Shown here in pieces: positions 17,299 to 26,354 of a DNA stretch of 64,000 bases. Under the pieces are notes generated by a model, which saw only the letters and a program-made list of their open reading frames with translations, searched no databases and was not told the DNA's origin. This DNA comes from an uncultured Sphingomonadaceae bacterium (GTDB lineage Bacteria > Pseudomonadota > Alphaproteobacteria > Sphingomonadales > Sphingomonadaceae): NCBI GenBank assembly GCA_947493195.1, contig CANLQG010000001.1, forward strand, positions 124,001 to 188,000. Direction: 5' to 3'. Made by a program: the position numbers and the translations under genes. Numbering within the stretch: position 1 is the first letter of the stretch; each line of letters begins with the position of its first letter.

Positions 17299-19458
17299 AT
17301 GGACCTTATCTTAATCGCTATTGTCCTGGGACTGCTGGCCATCGTCTATGGCTTTGTTACCAGTCGCCAGGTTCTCGGTGCCGATGCCGGTAACGAGAAA
17401 ATGCAGGAAATCGCAGGCGCCATCCAGGAAGGCGCGAAAGCCTATCTGAACCGCCAGTACACCACCATCGCCATCGTCGGCGTGGTCGTTGCCGTGCTTG
17501 TCGGGGTGTTTCTCGGCATTTATCCGGCCATCGGTTTCGTTATCGGTGCCCTGCTTTCGGGCGTTGCCGGTTTCATCGGGATGAACATCTCGGTGCGCGC
17601 CAACGTGCGCACGGCGGCAGCGGCGCAAAAGGGGTTGCAGCAGGGTCTCACTCTCGCTTTCCGCGCAGGTGCCATTACCGGTATGCTGGTGGCGGGTCTT
17701 GCCCTGCTCTCGATCGCGGTGTTCTTCTGGTTTCTCGTCGGCCCTGCAGGCTTTGCTCCCGATAGCGACGAAGTCGTCTATGGCCTCGTCGGCCTGGCCT
17801 TCGGCGCCTCGCTCATCTCGATCTTCGCGCGCCTCGGCGGCGGTATCTTCACCAAGGCGGCAGACGTGGGTGCAGACCTCGTCGGCAAGGTAGAAGCGGG
17901 AATACCGGAGGATGATCCACGCAACCCCGCCGTGATCGCGGACAATGTGGGCGACAACGTGGGCGATTGCGCAGGCATGGCCGCCGACCTGTTCGAGACC
18001 TACGTCGTCACCGTGGGCGTCACCATGGTGCTGACGGCCTTGCTGTTCAGCGAGGTTCTGGGCGATCTGCTGCTCCCCATGATGGCGCTTCCGCTGCTGA
18101 TCGGCGGCGCGTGCATCGTCACCAGCATCATCGGCACCTATTTCGTAAAGCTCTCCAAGGGCGGCACCAACGTGATGGGCGCGATGTACAAGGGCTTCAT
18201 CGTTTCGGCGGTGCTCGCGATCCCGCTGATCTACTTCGTCACCAGCTATGCGCTGGGCGGCATGGGCACGGAAATCGGCGCTGTCGTATCGGGCGTGGAC
18301 ATCGGCGCACCGCTGGCAGAGGAAGGCACGGCGGAACAGGTCACCGGATTTACCGGCATGGATCTGTTCTGGTGTTCGCTGATCGGCCTTGCCATCACCG
18401 GTCTCATCATCTGGATCACAGAGTATTACACCGGCACGGGCTATCGTCCGGTCCGCTCGATCGCCAAGAGTTCGGAAACGGGCCACGGCACCAACGTGAT
18501 CCAGGGCCTTGCCATCAGCCTTGAATCCACCGCGTTGCCAACGCTCGTGATCGTGGCGGGCATTATCGCCACCTTCCAGCTCGCCGGCCTCATGGGCATT
18601 GCCTATGCGGCAACCGCGATGCTGGCGCTGGCGGGCATGGTCGTGGCGCTGGATGCCTATGGTCCGGTAACGGACAACGCTGGCGGCATCGCCGAAATGG
18701 CGGGGCTGGACGATAGCGTTCGCGAAAAGACCGACATGCTCGACGCCGTGGGCAACACGACCAAGGCTGTGACCAAGGGCTATGCCATTGGTTCGGCGGG
18801 CCTTGGGGCACTGGTGCTGTTTGCCGCCTACACCACCGATCTGGCGAAGCTGTTCCCCGATGCTGATGTCGATTTCAGCCTCGAGAACCCCTACGTCATC
18901 GTCGGCCTGCTGCTGGGTGCACTGCTCCCGTACCTGTTCGGGGCCATGGGCATGACTGCCGTTGGCCGCGCTGCGGGCGATGTGGTGCTGGACGTACGCC
19001 AGCAGTTCGCGGCAGATCCGGGCATCATGGCCGGCACCAGCAAGCCGAACTACGCCAGGACGGTGGACCTCGTCACCAAGGCAGCGATCAAGGAAATGAT
19101 CCTTCCCTCGATGCTGCCTTTGCTGGCACCAATCGTGGTGTACTTCGCCATCCTGCTGCTGGCAGGGCAGGAAAATGCCTTTGCCGCGGTGGGTGCATTG
19201 TTGCTGGGCGTCATCATCAGCGGTATCTTCGTCGCGCTTTCCATGACTGCCGGTGGCGGTGCGTGGGACAACGCGAAGAAGTACATCGAGGACGGCAATC
19301 ACGGCGGCAAGGGCTCCGAAGCCCACAAGGCTGCGGTTACCGGCGATACCGTTGGCGATCCTTACAAGGATACAGCGGGCCCTGCCGTGAACCCGATGAT
19401 CAAGATCACCAACATCGTGGCGCTTCTGCTGCTCGCCGCGCTGGCGGGGGGTGCCTAG
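17299..19458 (+). CDS. hppA: Membrane-bound proton-translocating pyrophosphatase, K+-independent type
   Basis: Integral membrane pump coupling pyrophosphate hydrolysis to ion export. At 719 aa with about 16 hydrophobic segments it is full length. The pyrophosphate-binding loops [20 protein letters not shown] and [19 protein letters not shown] are intact, as is the late [10 protein letters not shown] / [20 protein letters not shown] region. Lys489 in [10 protein letters not shown] occupies the position that distinguishes K+-independent H+ pumps from K+-dependent enzymes, which have Ala there. It probably recycles pyrophosphate from biosynthesis and supports proton motive force. A strong intrinsic terminator follows at 19491, so it is likely a single-gene unit. 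Confidence 0.96.
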   Translation: MDLILIAIVLGLLAIVYGFVTSRQVLGADAGNEKMQEIAGAIQEGAKAYLNRQYTTIAIVGVVVAVLVGVFLGIYPAIGFVIGALLSGVAGFIGMNISVRANVRTAAAAQKGLQQGLTLAFRAGAITGMLVAGLALLSIAVFFWFLVGPAGFAPDSDEVVYGLVGLAFGASLISIFARLGGGIFTKAADVGADLVGKVEAGIPEDDPRNPAVIADNVGDNVGDCAGMAADLFETYVVTVGVTMVLTALLFSEVLGDLLLPMMALPLLIGGACIVTSIIGTYFVKLSKGGTNVMGAMYKGFIVSAVLAIPLIYFVTSYALGGMGTEIGAVVSGVDIGAPLAEEGTAEQVTGFTGMDLFWCSLIGLAITGLIIWITEYYTGTGYRPVRSIAKSSETGHGTNVIQGLAISLESTALPTLVIVAGIIATFQLAGLMGIAYAATAMLALAGMVVALDAYGPVTDNAGGIAEMAGLDDSVREKTDMLDAVGNTTKAVTKGYAIGSAGLGALVLFAAYTTDLAKLFPDADVDFSLENPYVIVGLLLGALLPYLFGAMGMTAVGRAAGDVVLDVRQQFAADPGIMAGTSKPNYARTVDLVTKAAIKEMILPSMLPLLAPIVVYFAILLLAGQENAFAAVGALLLGVIISGIFVALSMTAGGGAWDNAKKYIEDGNHGGKGSEAHKAAVTGDTVGDPYKDTAGPAVNPMIKITNIVALLLLAALAGGA

Positions 19459-19490
19459 AATCCCGTCCGACCAAGACCGTCAGGTTAATG

Positions 19491-19528
19491 AAAACCCTGT
19501 CCGGTTCGCGCCGGGCAGGGTTTTCTTT
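19491..19528 (+). terminator. Intrinsic terminator after hppA
   Basis: AAAACCCTGTCCGG and CCGGGCAGGGTTTT form a long stem around a TTCGCG loop, followed by CTTT. Confidence 0.85.
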
Positions 19529-19600
19529 ACCTTTGCGCTTAAACCTTTCTTGTGGCGTTACCCCTAGAAAGGCGGATGTCCCCAAGGGGACCACGCGATG

Positions 19601-19614
19601 AAAGGTTAACCTTT
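19601..19614. promoter_or_regulatory. AAAGGTTAACCTTT palindrome upstream of the FemAB/CelD-like gene
   Basis: A perfect 14-base palindrome lies four bases before the presumed TTG start of the acyltransferase gene. The GGTTAACC core recurs inside another perfect palindrome at 38013-38026. Candidate operator; TTAA-containing, so a CtrA-type site is one option. Confidence 0.4.
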
Positions 19615-19618
19615 TTCC

Positions 19619-20803
19619 TTGGCTTATGACGCTCCCCTCCCCCGGCTGGTCGCCTTCGACGGCGGCACCATTGCCGCGGTGCGCGACATGGCCGCGCCGC
19701 AGGTGGTGATCCGGGAACGGGGCTGGCGCGAGTTTGATCGTCGGGACCGCATCGGCGCGTGGGATGCGCTGGCCGAATGGGCGAGCGAGCCCAACCCGTT
19801 CTACGAAAGCTGGTACCTGCTCCCCTCCTTGCGTGCGCTCGATCCGCGGGAAAACGTCACCATCCTGGCCATGGAGGCGGACGGGCAACTTGCCGGGCTT
19901 ATGCCGCTTGTGCGCTCGAACAGCTATTACGGCCACCCCATCCCGCACCTGTCCAACTGGGTGCATTCCAATGCCTTCCTTGGACAGCCGCTGGTTGCCC
20001 GGGGGCTGGAGCGGGAATTCTGGCGCGCCCTGCTGGCCTGGTGCGACAGCTCCACCCGCACGCCGCTTTTCCTGCACCTCGCCCATGTTCCCGCCCAGGG
20101 TCGCCTGCACGATGCGCTGTCGGCGGTGATGCGTGAGAATCCGCGCCCTGCCGCCACCGTGTTCCAGGAAGAGCGCGCCATGCTTTCGTCCTCCGCCGGA
20201 GCAGAGGCCTATTTCGAGCAATCCCTCTCGGCCAAGAAACGCAAGGAACTGCGCCGTCAGCAACGCCGCCTGGGCGAGGAAGGCGACTACACGGTCGAAC
20301 GCCTCACCGACTACAGCATGGTGGCCGAATGGACGCGCGAGTTCCTGGAACTGGAAGCGCGCGGCTGGAAGGGCGAGGCAGGCTCCGCAATGCAGAGCGA
20401 CGCCGCCACCCGCTCGCTGTTCCAGCACGCCATCGCAGGTTCCGCTGCGCGCCGACGGCTGGAGCGCATTGCCCTGCGGCTGGATGGCAGGCCCATCGCC
20501 ATGCTCGCCAACTTCGTCACCCGGCCGGGCGCCTATTCCTACAAGACCGCCTTTGACGAGGATTTCGCGCGTTTCTCCCCCGGCGTGCTGCTGCAGCGCG
20601 AGAATCTGGCCCTGCTGGAACGCGACGGCATCGAATGGGTTGATAGCTGCGCTGCGCAGGACCATCCCATGATCGACCATTTCTGGCGCGAACGCCGGGT
20701 GATCCAGCGCCGCTCCATCGGCATCGGAGGCAGGCTGCGCCGCGCCGCCTTCTCGGCACTGATCCGGATGGAAACCGGGCACGGCGCAAGAGGGATACGA
20801 TGA
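19619..20803 (+). CDS. GNAT/FemAB-like acyltransferase (CelD/BioF2 type)
   Basis: Protein of up to 394 aa with a BioF2-like/CelD acetyltransferase domain over residues 140-340. Recognisable features are the basic LSAKKRKELRRQQRRLGEEG segment, FLELEARGWKGEAGSA, and the C-terminal TAFDEDFARFSPGVLLQRENL block that closes the GNAT fold. Such proteins occur in exopolysaccharide and peptidoglycan modification (FemAB-like transfer of amino-acyl groups). The start is uncertain: TTG at 19619 opens the longest frame but has no good ribosome site, while an ATG at 19688 (MAAPQVV) would shorten it by 23 residues. It overlaps the cupin gene by four bases (ATGA), so the two proteins probably work together. 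Confidence 0.83.
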   Translation: MAYDAPLPRLVAFDGGTIAAVRDMAAPQVVIRERGWREFDRRDRIGAWDALAEWASEPNPFYESWYLLPSLRALDPRENVTILAMEADGQLAGLMPLVRSNSYYGHPIPHLSNWVHSNAFLGQPLVARGLEREFWRALLAWCDSSTRTPLFLHLAHVPAQGRLHDALSAVMRENPRPAATVFQEERAMLSSSAGAEAYFEQSLSAKKRKELRRQQRRLGEEGDYTVERLTDYSMVAEWTREFLELEARGWKGEAGSAMQSDAATRSLFQHAIAGSAARRRLERIALRLDGRPIAMLANFVTRPGAYSYKTAFDEDFARFSPGVLLQRENLALLERDGIEWVDSCAAQDHPMIDHFWRERRVIQRRSIGIGGRLRRAAFSALIRMETGHGARGIR

Positions 20804-21684
20804 GCCACTACGTCGGCAACCTTCACGGACGATCCATTGGCGGAAAGCAGATCTTCCCCGCGCGAAGCCGCGCCTATTTCGCCGCGTCCTACCCGGAAGG
20901 CCCGCACAAGCTGACGCACGACCTTGTCGAACATCCGCTGCTGGAACTCGACACGCTGGCCCTGCTGGGCGAAGGCCTGCCGCCGGGCAGCGTGGAATAC
21001 AACCGCGGCGACCTGCCGATCGGCATCGATGCGAAGCCAGAGGCGACGGGCAGGTCCATCGGCGAAACCATCCGCGAGATCGACACGGCAAACAGCTGGG
21101 CGGTGCTGAAGAACGTCGAGCAGAACCCGGCCTACGCGGCGCTGCTGGACGAACTGCTTGATGAACTGCGCGAGGAAATCGAAGGCGCAACCGGCGCAAT
21201 GCTGACGCCGCAGGGCTATATCTTCATCTCCAGTCCCGACGCCGTAACACCCTACCACTTCGATCCGGAACACAACGTGCTGCTGCAACTGCGCGGCACC
21301 AAGGCGATGACGGTGTTCCCGGCGGGCGACGCGCGCTTTGCCCCGGACGAGATTCACGAGGCCTATCACACCGGGGGTGCGCGCGAGCTGACCTGGCAGG
21401 AAAGCTTCGCCCGGCACGGCCTCACCTATCAGCTGGAGCCGGGCGACGCGCTGTATGTGCCGGTCATGGCGCCGCATCATGTTCGCAACGGTCCGGTGCC
21501 TTCCATTTCGCTGTCGATCACCTGGCGCTCCACATGGAGCTACGAAGAGGCCGATGCGCGTGCTTTCAACCACCTGCTGAGACGCTTTGGCGTGAACCCG
21601 GATCCTACGCGGCGCTGGCCGAAGCGCAACAAGGCGCGGGCGCTGGGGTGCCGCATTGCCCGCCGCATTCCCGGCCTGCTGTAA
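20800..21684 (+). CDS. Cupin_8/JmjC-like 2-oxoglutarate oxygenase candidate
   Basis: Protein of 294 aa with a JmjC-type cupin core at about 140-250. TPYHFDPEHNVLLQLRGTK supplies the His-x-Asp pair of a 2-oxoglutarate/iron(II) oxygenase, and VPVMAPHHVRNGP the distal His. Upstream LTPQGYIFIS and downstream SISLSITWRS fit the family. It is therefore predicted to hydroxylate a protein or small molecule, though it is commonly labelled only as a cupin-like or transcription regulator protein. Translation is coupled to the upstream FemAB-like gene. The thioesterase gene begins 35 bases later. The basic C-terminus (RRWPKRNKARALGCRIARR) is notable. Confidence 0.85.
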   Translation: MSHYVGNLHGRSIGGKQIFPARSRAYFAASYPEGPHKLTHDLVEHPLLELDTLALLGEGLPPGSVEYNRGDLPIGIDAKPEATGRSIGETIREIDTANSWAVLKNVEQNPAYAALLDELLDELREEIEGATGAMLTPQGYIFISSPDAVTPYHFDPEHNVLLQLRGTKAMTVFPAGDARFAPDEIHEAYHTGGARELTWQESFARHGLTYQLEPGDALYVPVMAPHHVRNGPVPSISLSITWRSTWSYEEADARAFNHLLRRFGVNPDPTRRWPKRNKARALGCRIARRIPGLL

Positions 21685-21719
21685 TTACGCGTGCTTGACG
21701 AAGGCGGACTGGTCGCGCA

Positions 21720-22619
21720 ATGGCGCGCGTGATGGCAGCGCAATCGGCCCAAACCCCTGAACAGCTTGTGGCGGACCTGGTCCTGCTGCTGGATCTCGAG
21801 CCCAAAGGCGGTGACCGCTTCATCGGCCGTCGACGTCCGGACGGGACGGGCCGCGTATTCGGAGGCCAGGCCATCGCGCAGGCACTGGGCGCTGCACGGC
21901 GCACGGTGGAAGACGACCGAGAGGCGCATTCGCTGCACGCCTATTTCCTGCGCCCCGGCAACGACGACCTGCCTATCGAATACAGGGTGAAGCGCGACCT
22001 CGACGGGCGCAGCTTTTCCAACCGCCGGGTGGTCGCCAGCCAAGATGGCAAGCCGATCCTGAACCTGACGGTTTCGTTCCAGATCCCGGTTGATGGCCCG
22101 TCCCACACCTCTCCGCAAATGCCGGAGGTGCCGGGACCGGAAGACCTCGTTCCCGATAGCAAAGTGCAGCGTGAGATTGCCAAGTCGCTGCCGGAAGGTC
22201 CGCTGCGCCAGTTGGCAGAGCGCCCCTCGCCCATCGATTTCCGCTCGGTCGAGCCGCGCGACTGGTGGAACCCGGAAAAGCGCGAACCGATCAGCCATGT
22301 GTGGTTCCGCACGGTCGCGCACCTGCCGGCAGAACCCGCCGTCCACCGCGCGGTGCTGGCCTATATCTCGGACTTCCAGTTGCTGGCCACGGCCATGCAG
22401 CCGCACGGCAAGGCGATCCTCGATCCGCGCGTGAAAAGTGCCAGCCTGGACCATGCAATCTGGTTTCACGAAGCGTTTCGTACGGACGACTGGATGCTTT
22501 ACGTGACGGACAGCCCGTGGACCGGCCACGCCCGCGGGTTCGGCCGTGGCCAGATTTTCACCCGCGATGGACGGCTCGTCGCCAGCGTCGCGCAGGAAGG
22601 CATGCTGCGCCACTCCTGA
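21720..22619 (+). CDS. tesB: Acyl-CoA thioesterase II
   Basis: Hydrolyses acyl-CoA to free acid and CoA in the cytoplasm. At 299 aa it has the double hot-dog TesB fold: the first half carries RVFGGQAIAQALGAARRTV and HSLHAYFLRPG, and the second carries ISDFQLLATAM with the catalytic Asp, ASLDHAIWFHE and SPWTGHARGFGRGQIFTRDGRLVASVAQEG. All expected blocks are present. Start is ATG at 21720; an in-frame ATG four codons later is possible. It is rightward after the cupin gene and ends 24 bases from the convergent universal stress gene. Confidence 0.93.
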   Translation: MARVMAAQSAQTPEQLVADLVLLLDLEPKGGDRFIGRRRPDGTGRVFGGQAIAQALGAARRTVEDDREAHSLHAYFLRPGNDDLPIEYRVKRDLDGRSFSNRRVVASQDGKPILNLTVSFQIPVDGPSHTSPQMPEVPGPEDLVPDSKVQREIAKSLPEGPLRQLAERPSPIDFRSVEPRDWWNPEKREPISHVWFRTVAHLPAEPAVHRAVLAYISDFQLLATAMQPHGKAILDPRVKSASLDHAIWFHEAFRTDDWMLYVTDSPWTGHARGFGRGQIFTRDGRLVASVAQEGMLRHS

Positions 22620-22643
22620 AGGCAGCGCCGGGTGCCGCGCGGA

Positions 22644-23426
22644 TCAGTGCGCCATCAGGACAGGCATTGCCGGACTTGCCAGCACGCCCTTCGTTACCCC
22701 GCCGAACAGCGTCTCGATAATGCGCGGCTGGCCATAGGCCCCCATCACCATGAAGCTAGCCTTGCGCCCCCTTGCGGCGTGGGACAGCGTTTCGTGCACC
22801 GGTTCGCTTCCACGCGGCAATTCGACGATCTCGCACGCGATGTCGTGCCGCGCCAGGTAATCGGCGGCGGCGATGGCGGGCAACTTGTCTTCGCTTTCGG
22901 ATAGCGGATCGCCGACACACAGCACATGCACCGCGCTTGCCCCGGCCAGCAGCGGCACGGCACAGCGCAGGGCGCGCGCCGCCTCGATCGACCCGTTCCA
23001 GCATACTGCCGCCGGACCGTCTGCCGTGAAGCCCCGCGCGCTGTCCGGCATCACCAGCACCGGGGCGCGGCAATGGATTGCCAGAGAGCCTGCCACCGAT
23101 CCGCCGACGATGGCGAGGTCGTTCAGCGCGACTTGCCGGGCAAGTCCCTGCCCCTCGTTCCCAGCGGCCACCTGCCAGTCCCAGCGCACGTCCTCCCGCT
23201 CCAACTCGGCTTCCACCTTGTCGCGAAATGCCTCGACCTGTTCGCGCATCTCCGGCGAACAATCGACTGCCGTAACTCCAAAAGGGTCGGTCGGAATGAC
23301 GAGATCGTGGACGATGGTTTGCAGTACCGTAAGGTGGGCGTCGAACCGGCGAGCAAGGTCGAGCCCGGCCTGCAATCGTGCCTCGAAACCCCCGTCGGCC
23401 CCTGCGTGTACGAGAATAGAGCGCAT
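22644..23426 (-). CDS. Universal stress protein (UspA family)
   Basis: Protein of 260 aa. The N-terminal half resembles a degenerate Usp domain (SILVHAGADGGFEARLQAGLDLARRFDAHLTVL) and the C-terminal half carries the ATP-binding pattern MGAYGQPRIIETLFGGVTKGVL (G-x2-G-x9-G type), ending with the typical PVLMAH. It probably acts in survival under stress or energy limitation. A strong GAGGAGAAGG ribosome site precedes the ATG at 23426. An FNR/FixK-like box is centred 58 bases upstream of the start, which would place it at about -41.5 if the leader is about 17 bases, so anaerobic or low-oxygen induction is likely. Confidence 0.93.
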   Translation of the reverse strand: MRSILVHAGADGGFEARLQAGLDLARRFDAHLTVLQTIVHDLVIPTDPFGVTAVDCSPEMREQVEAFRDKVEAELEREDVRWDWQVAAGNEGQGLARQVALNDLAIVGGSVAGSLAIHCRAPVLVMPDSARGFTADGPAAVCWNGSIEAARALRCAVPLLAGASAVHVLCVGDPLSESEDKLPAIAAADYLARHDIACEIVELPRGSEPVHETLSHAARGRKASFMVMGAYGQPRIIETLFGGVTKGVLASPAMPVLMAH

Positions 23427-23477
23427 GTTTCCTTCTCCTCTTCATCGCGACAGTGCGGCACCACTGCTGCGGGATCA

Positions 23478-23491
23478 TTGACGTGCGTCAA
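23478..23491. promoter_or_regulatory. FNR/FixK-type box between usp and ecsC-like genes
   Basis: TTGACGTGCGTCAA is a perfect inverted repeat matching the TTGA-N6-TCAA consensus of FNR, FnrL and FixK. It lies 51 bases before the usp start and 13 bases before the EcsC-family start. Confidence 0.65.
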
Positions 23492-23504
23492 CAAAGGAAC
23501 AGCG

Positions 23505-24275
23505 ATGCGCCATTCTCGTTATTCCCGCATGGATCTCGAAAAAGAACAGGCCCGCTTCCGGCGGAGCAAGCCCTCCCGGCTCGGTCGCGGTATCGAACGG
23601 CTCACCCATCCATTCGGCAAGGCGATTGCCAGCGTGGTTCCAAAGCGGCTGGTCGAACAGGTGCTGAAGGGACTGGATAGCGCTGTCGCCAGGCCGGCCC
23701 TGGTAAAGTTCTCGCACGATCCCGCAGATATCTCCTCGGCGCGCAAGGCTGCCAAAAGCGTGGCGCGCACGGCCAGCGGCATCAGCGCCGCCAGCGGTGC
23801 TGCGGCGGGCTTCGGCGGCGTGGTGACCGCTGGCGTCGATATTCCCGCGACGATCGGAATCGCGCTGCGGGTGATCCGCGACACGGGCCGTGCCTATGGC
23901 TATTCCGGCGAAGGCCCGCGCGAAAAGCTGTTTCGCCTGCAGATCCTCGAATTGTCAGCGCTTGATGAGCCAGCAGAGCGCCACAAGCGCATTGCCGCGC
24001 TGGAAGCCGCCATCGGCCCCGATGGAGAGCTGGTCGATGCAGAGCACGAGGAAATCACCCCGGTGGTGGACCAGATGGTAGAGCGCGTATCGCGCGCCGT
24101 CGCGCTGGCATCTTTCCGCAAGCGGATGGGAATGCTGGTGCCGGTAGCCGGGTCCGCCATCGGCGGGATCGTCAATTCATCGTTCCAGAACGATGTCGGC
24201 AAGGCCGCCCGCTTTGCATTCCAGGAGCGGCGGCTGCGAGCGCAGGGGAACGATGCCACCGGCGCGCCGGTGTGA
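23505..24275 (+). CDS. EcsC family protein
   Basis: Protein of 256 aa assigned to the EcsC family, named from the Bacillus ecs operon; biochemical role unknown. It opens with a basic amphipathic region, then an alanine/glycine-rich core (SGISAASGAAAGFGGVVTAGVDIPATIGIALRVIRDTGRAYGY) and a second hydrophobic Gly segment (RMGMLVPVAGSAIGGIVNSSFQNDVGKAA) that could touch the membrane. ATG at 23505 follows AAAGGAAC. It is divergent from usp, and an FNR/FixK-like box sits so close to its ribosome site that the regulator might repress it while activating usp. The uvrC gene converges 37 bases downstream. Confidence 0.85.
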   Translation: MRHSRYSRMDLEKEQARFRRSKPSRLGRGIERLTHPFGKAIASVVPKRLVEQVLKGLDSAVARPALVKFSHDPADISSARKAAKSVARTASGISAASGAAAGFGGVVTAGVDIPATIGIALRVIRDTGRAYGYSGEGPREKLFRLQILELSALDEPAERHKRIAALEAAIGPDGELVDAEHEEITPVVDQMVERVSRAVALASFRKRMGMLVPVAGSAIGGIVNSSFQNDVGKAARFAFQERRLRAQGNDATGAPV

Positions 24276-24312
24276 GCGCCCTTGTGGCCGAGTGAATGCG
24301 GACTGAGGGTGC

Positions 24313-26256
24313 CTACCCTCCCGCGTGGTAGAAATCGTAAATCGTCTGCGCCACGCTCTCGCTGACGCCCGGCACCCGCTTGAGGTCATCCAGCGCGGCG
24401 GCGCGTACCTTGCTCGCCGTGCCGAAGTGCAGCAGCAAGGCTCGCTTTCTCGAAGGACCGATACCGGGAATTTCGTCCAGCGGTGAAGCCGAGATCGCGC
24501 GGCTGCGCTTGGCGCGGTGGGCGCCGATAGCAAAACGGTGCACCTCGTCGCGCAGGCGTTGCAGGTAGAACAGCACCGGCGAATTCGTCGGCAGCATCTT
24601 TTCTCGTCCGTCGGGGAAGTGGAACACCTCGCGCCCCTCGCGCCCATGATGCGGCCCCTTGGCAATGCCGATCAGCGGCACATCCTCGATACCCAGTTCT
24701 TCCAGCGTGTCGCGCACGCTGGACATCTGCCCCTTGCCGCCGTCGATCAGCACCAGATCGGGCCACATGCCGCCCTCGCGGTCCGGGTCTTCCTTCATCG
24801 CCCGGCTGAAACGGCGCGACATGACCTCGCGCATCATGGCAAAATCGTCGTTCGTCTGCGCCTCGCGGATGTTGAACTTGCGGTACTGGTTTTTCAGGAA
24901 CCCTTCCGGCCCTGCCACCACCATCGCCCCCACGGCCTTGCTGCCCTGGATGTGCGAGTTGTCATAGATTTCGATCCGCGCGGGGATATCCGGCAATTCG
25001 AGGAATTCCGCCATTTCCCGCATGATCTTTGCCTGCGTACCGCTCTCCGCCAGTCGCCGGTCCAGCGCCTCCACGGCGTTGCGACTGGCCTGCTCCATTA
25101 GCTTGCGACGGTCGCCGCGTTGGGGAATGCTGATCTCCACCTTGCGCCCGGCAAGCTCTCCGAAAGCTTCTTCCAGCAGAGCCTGTTCCGGCAATTCGCG
25201 GTCGACAAGGATCATGCGCGGCGGCGGCACTTCCTCGTAGAATTGCGCCAGCACGCGGGCGAGCACCTCGTCCTTGTCGAGGTCCTGCGTATGGGTGGGG
25301 AAGAAGGCCTTGTGGCCCCAGTTCTGCCCCCCGCGCACGAAGAAGCCCTGCACGCCGATCTGTCCACCCTTGGCCGCCAGCGCGAACACGTCGGCATCGC
25401 CAACGCCATCGGCGTTGATCGCCTGCGAACCCTGGATGAAAGTCGCCGCACGCAGGCGGTCGCGCAGCAGGGCGGCGGTTTCGAAGTCCAGTTCTTCCGC
25501 TGCCTTCTTCATCTGCTCTTCGATCCGCGTCTGCACCGCGCCGGACTTGCCGCCCAGGAAGTCCTTCGCTTCGGCCAGCAGCTGGTCATAGCCCTGCTTG
25601 TCGATCCGCCCGACGCACGGCGCGCTGCACCGCTTGATCTGGTAGAGCAGACACGGCCTGTCGCGACGGGAGAAAAAGCTGTCGGTACAGGATCTTAGCA
25701 GGAACAGTTTCTGCAGCGCGTTAATTGTCGTGTTCACCGACCCGGCGCTGGCGAAAGGGCCGTAATAGTTGCCCTTGGCCTTCCTCGCGCCGCGATGCTT
25801 CATGATGCGCGGGAAGTCGTGCCCTTCGCGCAGCAGGATGAAGGGGAAGCTCTTGTCGTCGCGCAAGAGCACGTTGTACGGCGGCCGAAAGCGCTTGATG
25901 AACTGCGCTTCCAGCAGCAGCGCCTCGGCTTCGGAATTTGTGGTGACGATCTCCATGCCTCGGCACTGGCTGACCATGCGTTGCAGGCGGTTGGTGAGGT
26001 TCTTGACCTGCGTATAGTTCGCCACCCGCGCTTTCAGGCTGCGTGCCTTGCCCACGTATAGCACGTCCCCGCGCGCATCCAGCATGCGGTAGACGCCGGG
26101 CTTGGGCTTCAAGGTCTTCACCACCTCGCGGATCGCGGTGACGCCAGCCTCGATATCGGGCTGCGCGTTGCCTTTCACGGTGTAGGTGGCGCGTTCCTCG
26201 TTGAAACGCTCCGCACCGCGGGGGTCTGAAGGGGATCCGGCTTCGGTTCGCGACAT
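24313..26256 (-). CDS. uvrC: Excinuclease ABC subunit C
   Basis: Nuclease subunit of nucleotide excision repair making both incisions around damage bound by UvrB. The 647 aa include the N-terminal GIY-YIG domain (KPGVYRMLDARGDVLYVGKA), the UVR motif region (EEQMKKAAEELDFETAALLRDRLRA), the C-terminal RNase H-like endonuclease domain (IEIYDNSHIQGSKAVGAMVVAGPEGF ... LVLIDGGKGQMSSV) and tandem helix-hairpin-helix motifs (EIPGIGPSRKRALLLHFGT ... LKRVPGVSESVAQTIYDFY). The start MSRTEAGSPS at 26256 is chosen because upstream frame is low-complexity noise; no clear ribosome site is seen. Divergent from the permease gene. Confidence 0.96.
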   Translation of the reverse strand: MSRTEAGSPSDPRGAERFNEERATYTVKGNAQPDIEAGVTAIREVVKTLKPKPGVYRMLDARGDVLYVGKARSLKARVANYTQVKNLTNRLQRMVSQCRGMEIVTTNSEAEALLLEAQFIKRFRPPYNVLLRDDKSFPFILLREGHDFPRIMKHRGARKAKGNYYGPFASAGSVNTTINALQKLFLLRSCTDSFFSRRDRPCLLYQIKRCSAPCVGRIDKQGYDQLLAEAKDFLGGKSGAVQTRIEEQMKKAAEELDFETAALLRDRLRAATFIQGSQAINADGVGDADVFALAAKGGQIGVQGFFVRGGQNWGHKAFFPTHTQDLDKDEVLARVLAQFYEEVPPPRMILVDRELPEQALLEEAFGELAGRKVEISIPQRGDRRKLMEQASRNAVEALDRRLAESGTQAKIMREMAEFLELPDIPARIEIYDNSHIQGSKAVGAMVVAGPEGFLKNQYRKFNIREAQTNDDFAMMREVMSRRFSRAMKEDPDREGGMWPDLVLIDGGKGQMSSVRDTLEELGIEDVPLIGIAKGPHHGREGREVFHFPDGREKMLPTNSPVLFYLQRLRDEVHRFAIGAHRAKRSRAISASPLDEIPGIGPSRKRALLLHFGTASKVRAAALDDLKRVPGVSESVAQTIYDFYHAGG

Positions 26257-26354
26257 GGTGCAGGAGATAGGTGGTGACGCGCCGGTTGGCAAAGCTTGCG
26301 CTTCCAATCCCCACAGGGCAGCTTGCGCCTTTTCGGGTCCACAGGGGCAATAGC

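Noticed and set aside
17311-19326. 671-codon open frame antisense to hppA
   Set aside because: His/Asp/Arg-rich composition typical of antisense shadows; the sense protein is full-length and conserved.
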